Made by a program: the position numbers and the translations under genes. The notes beneath the pieces were generated by a model. That model saw only the letters and a list, made by a program, of their open reading frames with translations. It searched no databases and was not told where the DNA came from. Shown one piece after another: positions 14,068 through 15,030 of a DNA stretch of 15,030 bases (positions are counted from its first letter, which is position 1; each line of letters opens with the position of its first letter). This DNA comes from JBNLBT01 sp050303435 (GTDB lineage: Bacteria; Pseudomonadota; Gammaproteobacteria; Xanthomonadales; Marinicellaceae). The stretch is from contig JBNLBT010000081.1 in the NCBI GenBank assembly GCA_050303435.1, positions 1-15,030 on the forward strand, written 5' to 3'.

Positions 14068-14394
14068 TTGGAACAAATCAACAAAAATCGCCAACGCGCA
14101 GCGCAGGTTGCCGGTCGGATGCTCGATGGCACCCTGCATTACCTTGAAGGCGCAATCGAATTGTCGTCGCTGAGGTTTGCAGTGGGTGTGTCAGAAGACG
14201 ACAAAGATTTCATGGCCTTTGTTGTGGTCGATTCTGAAACCGATCATTTGCCTGTAGGCGCGTGCAGAGACAACTGGTCGAGTGCAGCGCTTGCCCGTCT
14301 TGAGCCGGAAATTCAGCAGGCCGTTGAATGGGCCAAAGGCGTTTCCTGGGCAGCGTGTCAATCCATTGTGGCCAGGTTCGGCACGACCAGATGA
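14068..14394 (+). CDS. Conserved hypothetical protein without an ATG start
   Basis: The 108-residue frame has protein-like composition: a helical start, then LEGAIELSSLRFAVGV, FMAFVVVDSETDHLPVG near residues 69-85, and a C-terminal WAKGVSWAACQSIVARF. The DSETDHLP and trailing Trp/Cys/Arg pattern recall small conserved hypothetical proteins found beside toxin-immunity genes, but I cannot name the family. The start is uncertain: TTG at 14068 has no Shine-Dalgarno, ATT at 14053 is another option, and the first ATG in frame (residue 18) would cut into the fold. The gene may be weakly translated or have lost its start. No function is claimed. Confidence 0.6.
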   Translation: MEQINKNRQRAAQVAGRMLDGTLHYLEGAIELSSLRFAVGVSEDDKDFMAFVVVDSETDHLPVGACRDNWSSAALARLEPEIQQAVEWAKGVSWAACQSIVARFGTTR

Positions 14395-14487
14395 TCCATG
14401 GTTTATCAGCCAGCGTCGCTTTCAATGGTTGTTCTGGGACAACGCCCTGTCAATGATCAACCCACTTCAATCGGTCGAGCCATTATC

Positions 14488-14877
14488 CTACCCCACCCGC
14501 GGCCCCGGCCAGTCCGGATTGCCGTTTGCATCCTCGATCGTCATGTTGGCGCCCTCGGTTGCGCGCAGCGGCAGGGACTTGACGTCGAAGTCTTTCAGGC
14601 AAAAGGCGTTGACGCCAAAATGGTCGGGGGCCGCGCGTTTGCGGTGGAACACGTAGATGCCGCAGCGGCGACAGAAATAGTGTTTTGCCCGGTGCGTATT
14701 CCATTGGTACAGCGTCAGCAGGTCTTCACCTTCGAGCACTGTGAGCGACTGTTCCGGCACTTTGGCCATCACCGCGTTGCGTTGCACGCAGATCGAGCAG
14801 TCACAGGTGGTGAGTTCCTCAATCTTGAAATCCACGCGAAATCGCACCGCGCCGCAGTGGCAGGACCCTTTAATCAT
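14488..14877 (-). CDS. GFA (glutathione-dependent formaldehyde-activating)/CENP-V family zinc protein
   Basis: The 129-residue protein is a single GFA domain of usual length. Zinc ligands are visible as CHCG (Cys6, Cys8), CDCSIC (Cys25, Cys27, Cys30) and CRRCG (Cys69, Cys72), followed by the VNAFCL segment. The family is named after a proposed S-hydroxymethylglutathione synthase, but most members are uncharacterised small thiol or adduct-handling enzymes. The ATG at 14877 overlaps the end of the PhzF-like gene by 8 nt, so they are coupled. It converges with the plus-strand gene ending at 14394; the 93-base gap has a GTTGT/ACAAC hairpin but no clear terminator. Confidence 0.92.
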   Translation of the reverse strand: MIKGSCHCGAVRFRVDFKIEELTTCDCSICVQRNAVMAKVPEQSLTVLEGEDLLTLYQWNTHRAKHYFCRRCGIYVFHRKRAAPDHFGVNAFCLKDFDVKSLPLRATEGANMTIEDANGNPDWPGPRVG

Positions 14878-15030
14878 CGCTCAGTTCCACTTCGCCTTGC
14901 AGGTAAAAGACGCAGCTGCCTTCCAATTCAACGCGATCTCCGGCCAGTCGGCAGGTGATTTCACCGCCGCGCTGCGAGGCCTGATGGGCCCGGAAGGCGG
15001 TTTTGTTGAGTCGTTTGGCCCAGTAGGGCG
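14870..15030 (-). CDS. PhzF-like isomerase/epimerase family protein, C-terminal end only
   Basis: Reading the minus strand from the right edge gives 52 codons ending in TAA at 14870-14872. The sequence includes PYWAKRLNKTAF, then HQASQRGGEITCRL and DRVELEGSCVFYLQGEVEL. The PYWA...QxSxRGGE...DRVxLxG pattern is the typical C-terminal signature of PhzF-family proteins, which share the diaminopimelate epimerase fold. The catalytic N-terminal domain lies outside the window, so substrate and integrity cannot be judged. Its end overlaps the GFA gene start by 8 nt. Confidence 0.75.
   Translation of the reverse strand, partial: PYWAKRLNKTAFRAHQASQRGGEITCRLAGDRVELEGSCVFYLQGEVELSDD

Overview
The window looks like chromosomal DNA of a gammaproteobacterium. 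Three things point there: the order pgsA / tRNA-Gly(GCC) / tRNA-Cys(GCA) / tRNA-Leu(TAA), which matches pgsA-glyW-cysT-leuZ of E. coli; a class A PBP1A of proteobacterial type; and a YceF-type Maf protein. Codon use is GC-rich up to pgsA and clearly more AT-rich at about 12860-14060. I cannot name the genus.

Left block (1-8041, all minus strand). In transcription order: PBP1A (mrcA), an ECF43-like sigma factor, a membrane Ser/Thr kinase with a TPR-type C-terminal half, a Maf/YceF pyrophosphatase, a MoxR AAA+ ATPase and the start of a DUF58 protein that runs off the left edge. The sigma and kinase genes overlap, kinase and maf share GTGA, and moxR and DUF58 overlap by 20 nt. The central pair resembles kinase-controlled ECF systems in which the kinase phosphorylates a threonine in sigma region 2. 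Its position behind PBP1A suggests, but does not prove, a cell-envelope role.

Middle block (8042-11462, plus strand). A two-component pair of the type linked to proteobacterial dedicated sortases (PdsR/PdsS-like) is joined by a GTGA overlap. No sortase or sortase target is visible here. A separate promoter and pgsA (phosphatidylglycerophosphate synthase) follow.

tRNA block (11533-12855). tRNA-Gly has a near-consensus promoter and an intrinsic terminator. tRNA-Cys is followed by a hairpin and a C/A-rich, G-poor stretch that resembles a Rho loading region. Between tRNA-Cys and tRNA-Leu lies the most unusual feature of the window: three tandem copies of a structured element of about 195-204 bp. 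Its hairpins are kept by paired base changes between copies, and a fourth spacer-like hairpin abuts tRNA-Leu. This looks like an undescribed repeated structured RNA, or a transcribed tRNA spacer.

Right block (12856-15030). An AT-richer segment directly after tRNA-Leu carries an inverted TTTTGGGACA repeat, a small orphan gene, a DUF3885-like gene and a further orphan with no ATG start. It looks like acquired DNA at a tRNA hotspot, with no integrase in view. GC-rich minus-strand genes then resume: a GFA-family zinc protein and the C-terminal end of a PhzF-like protein.
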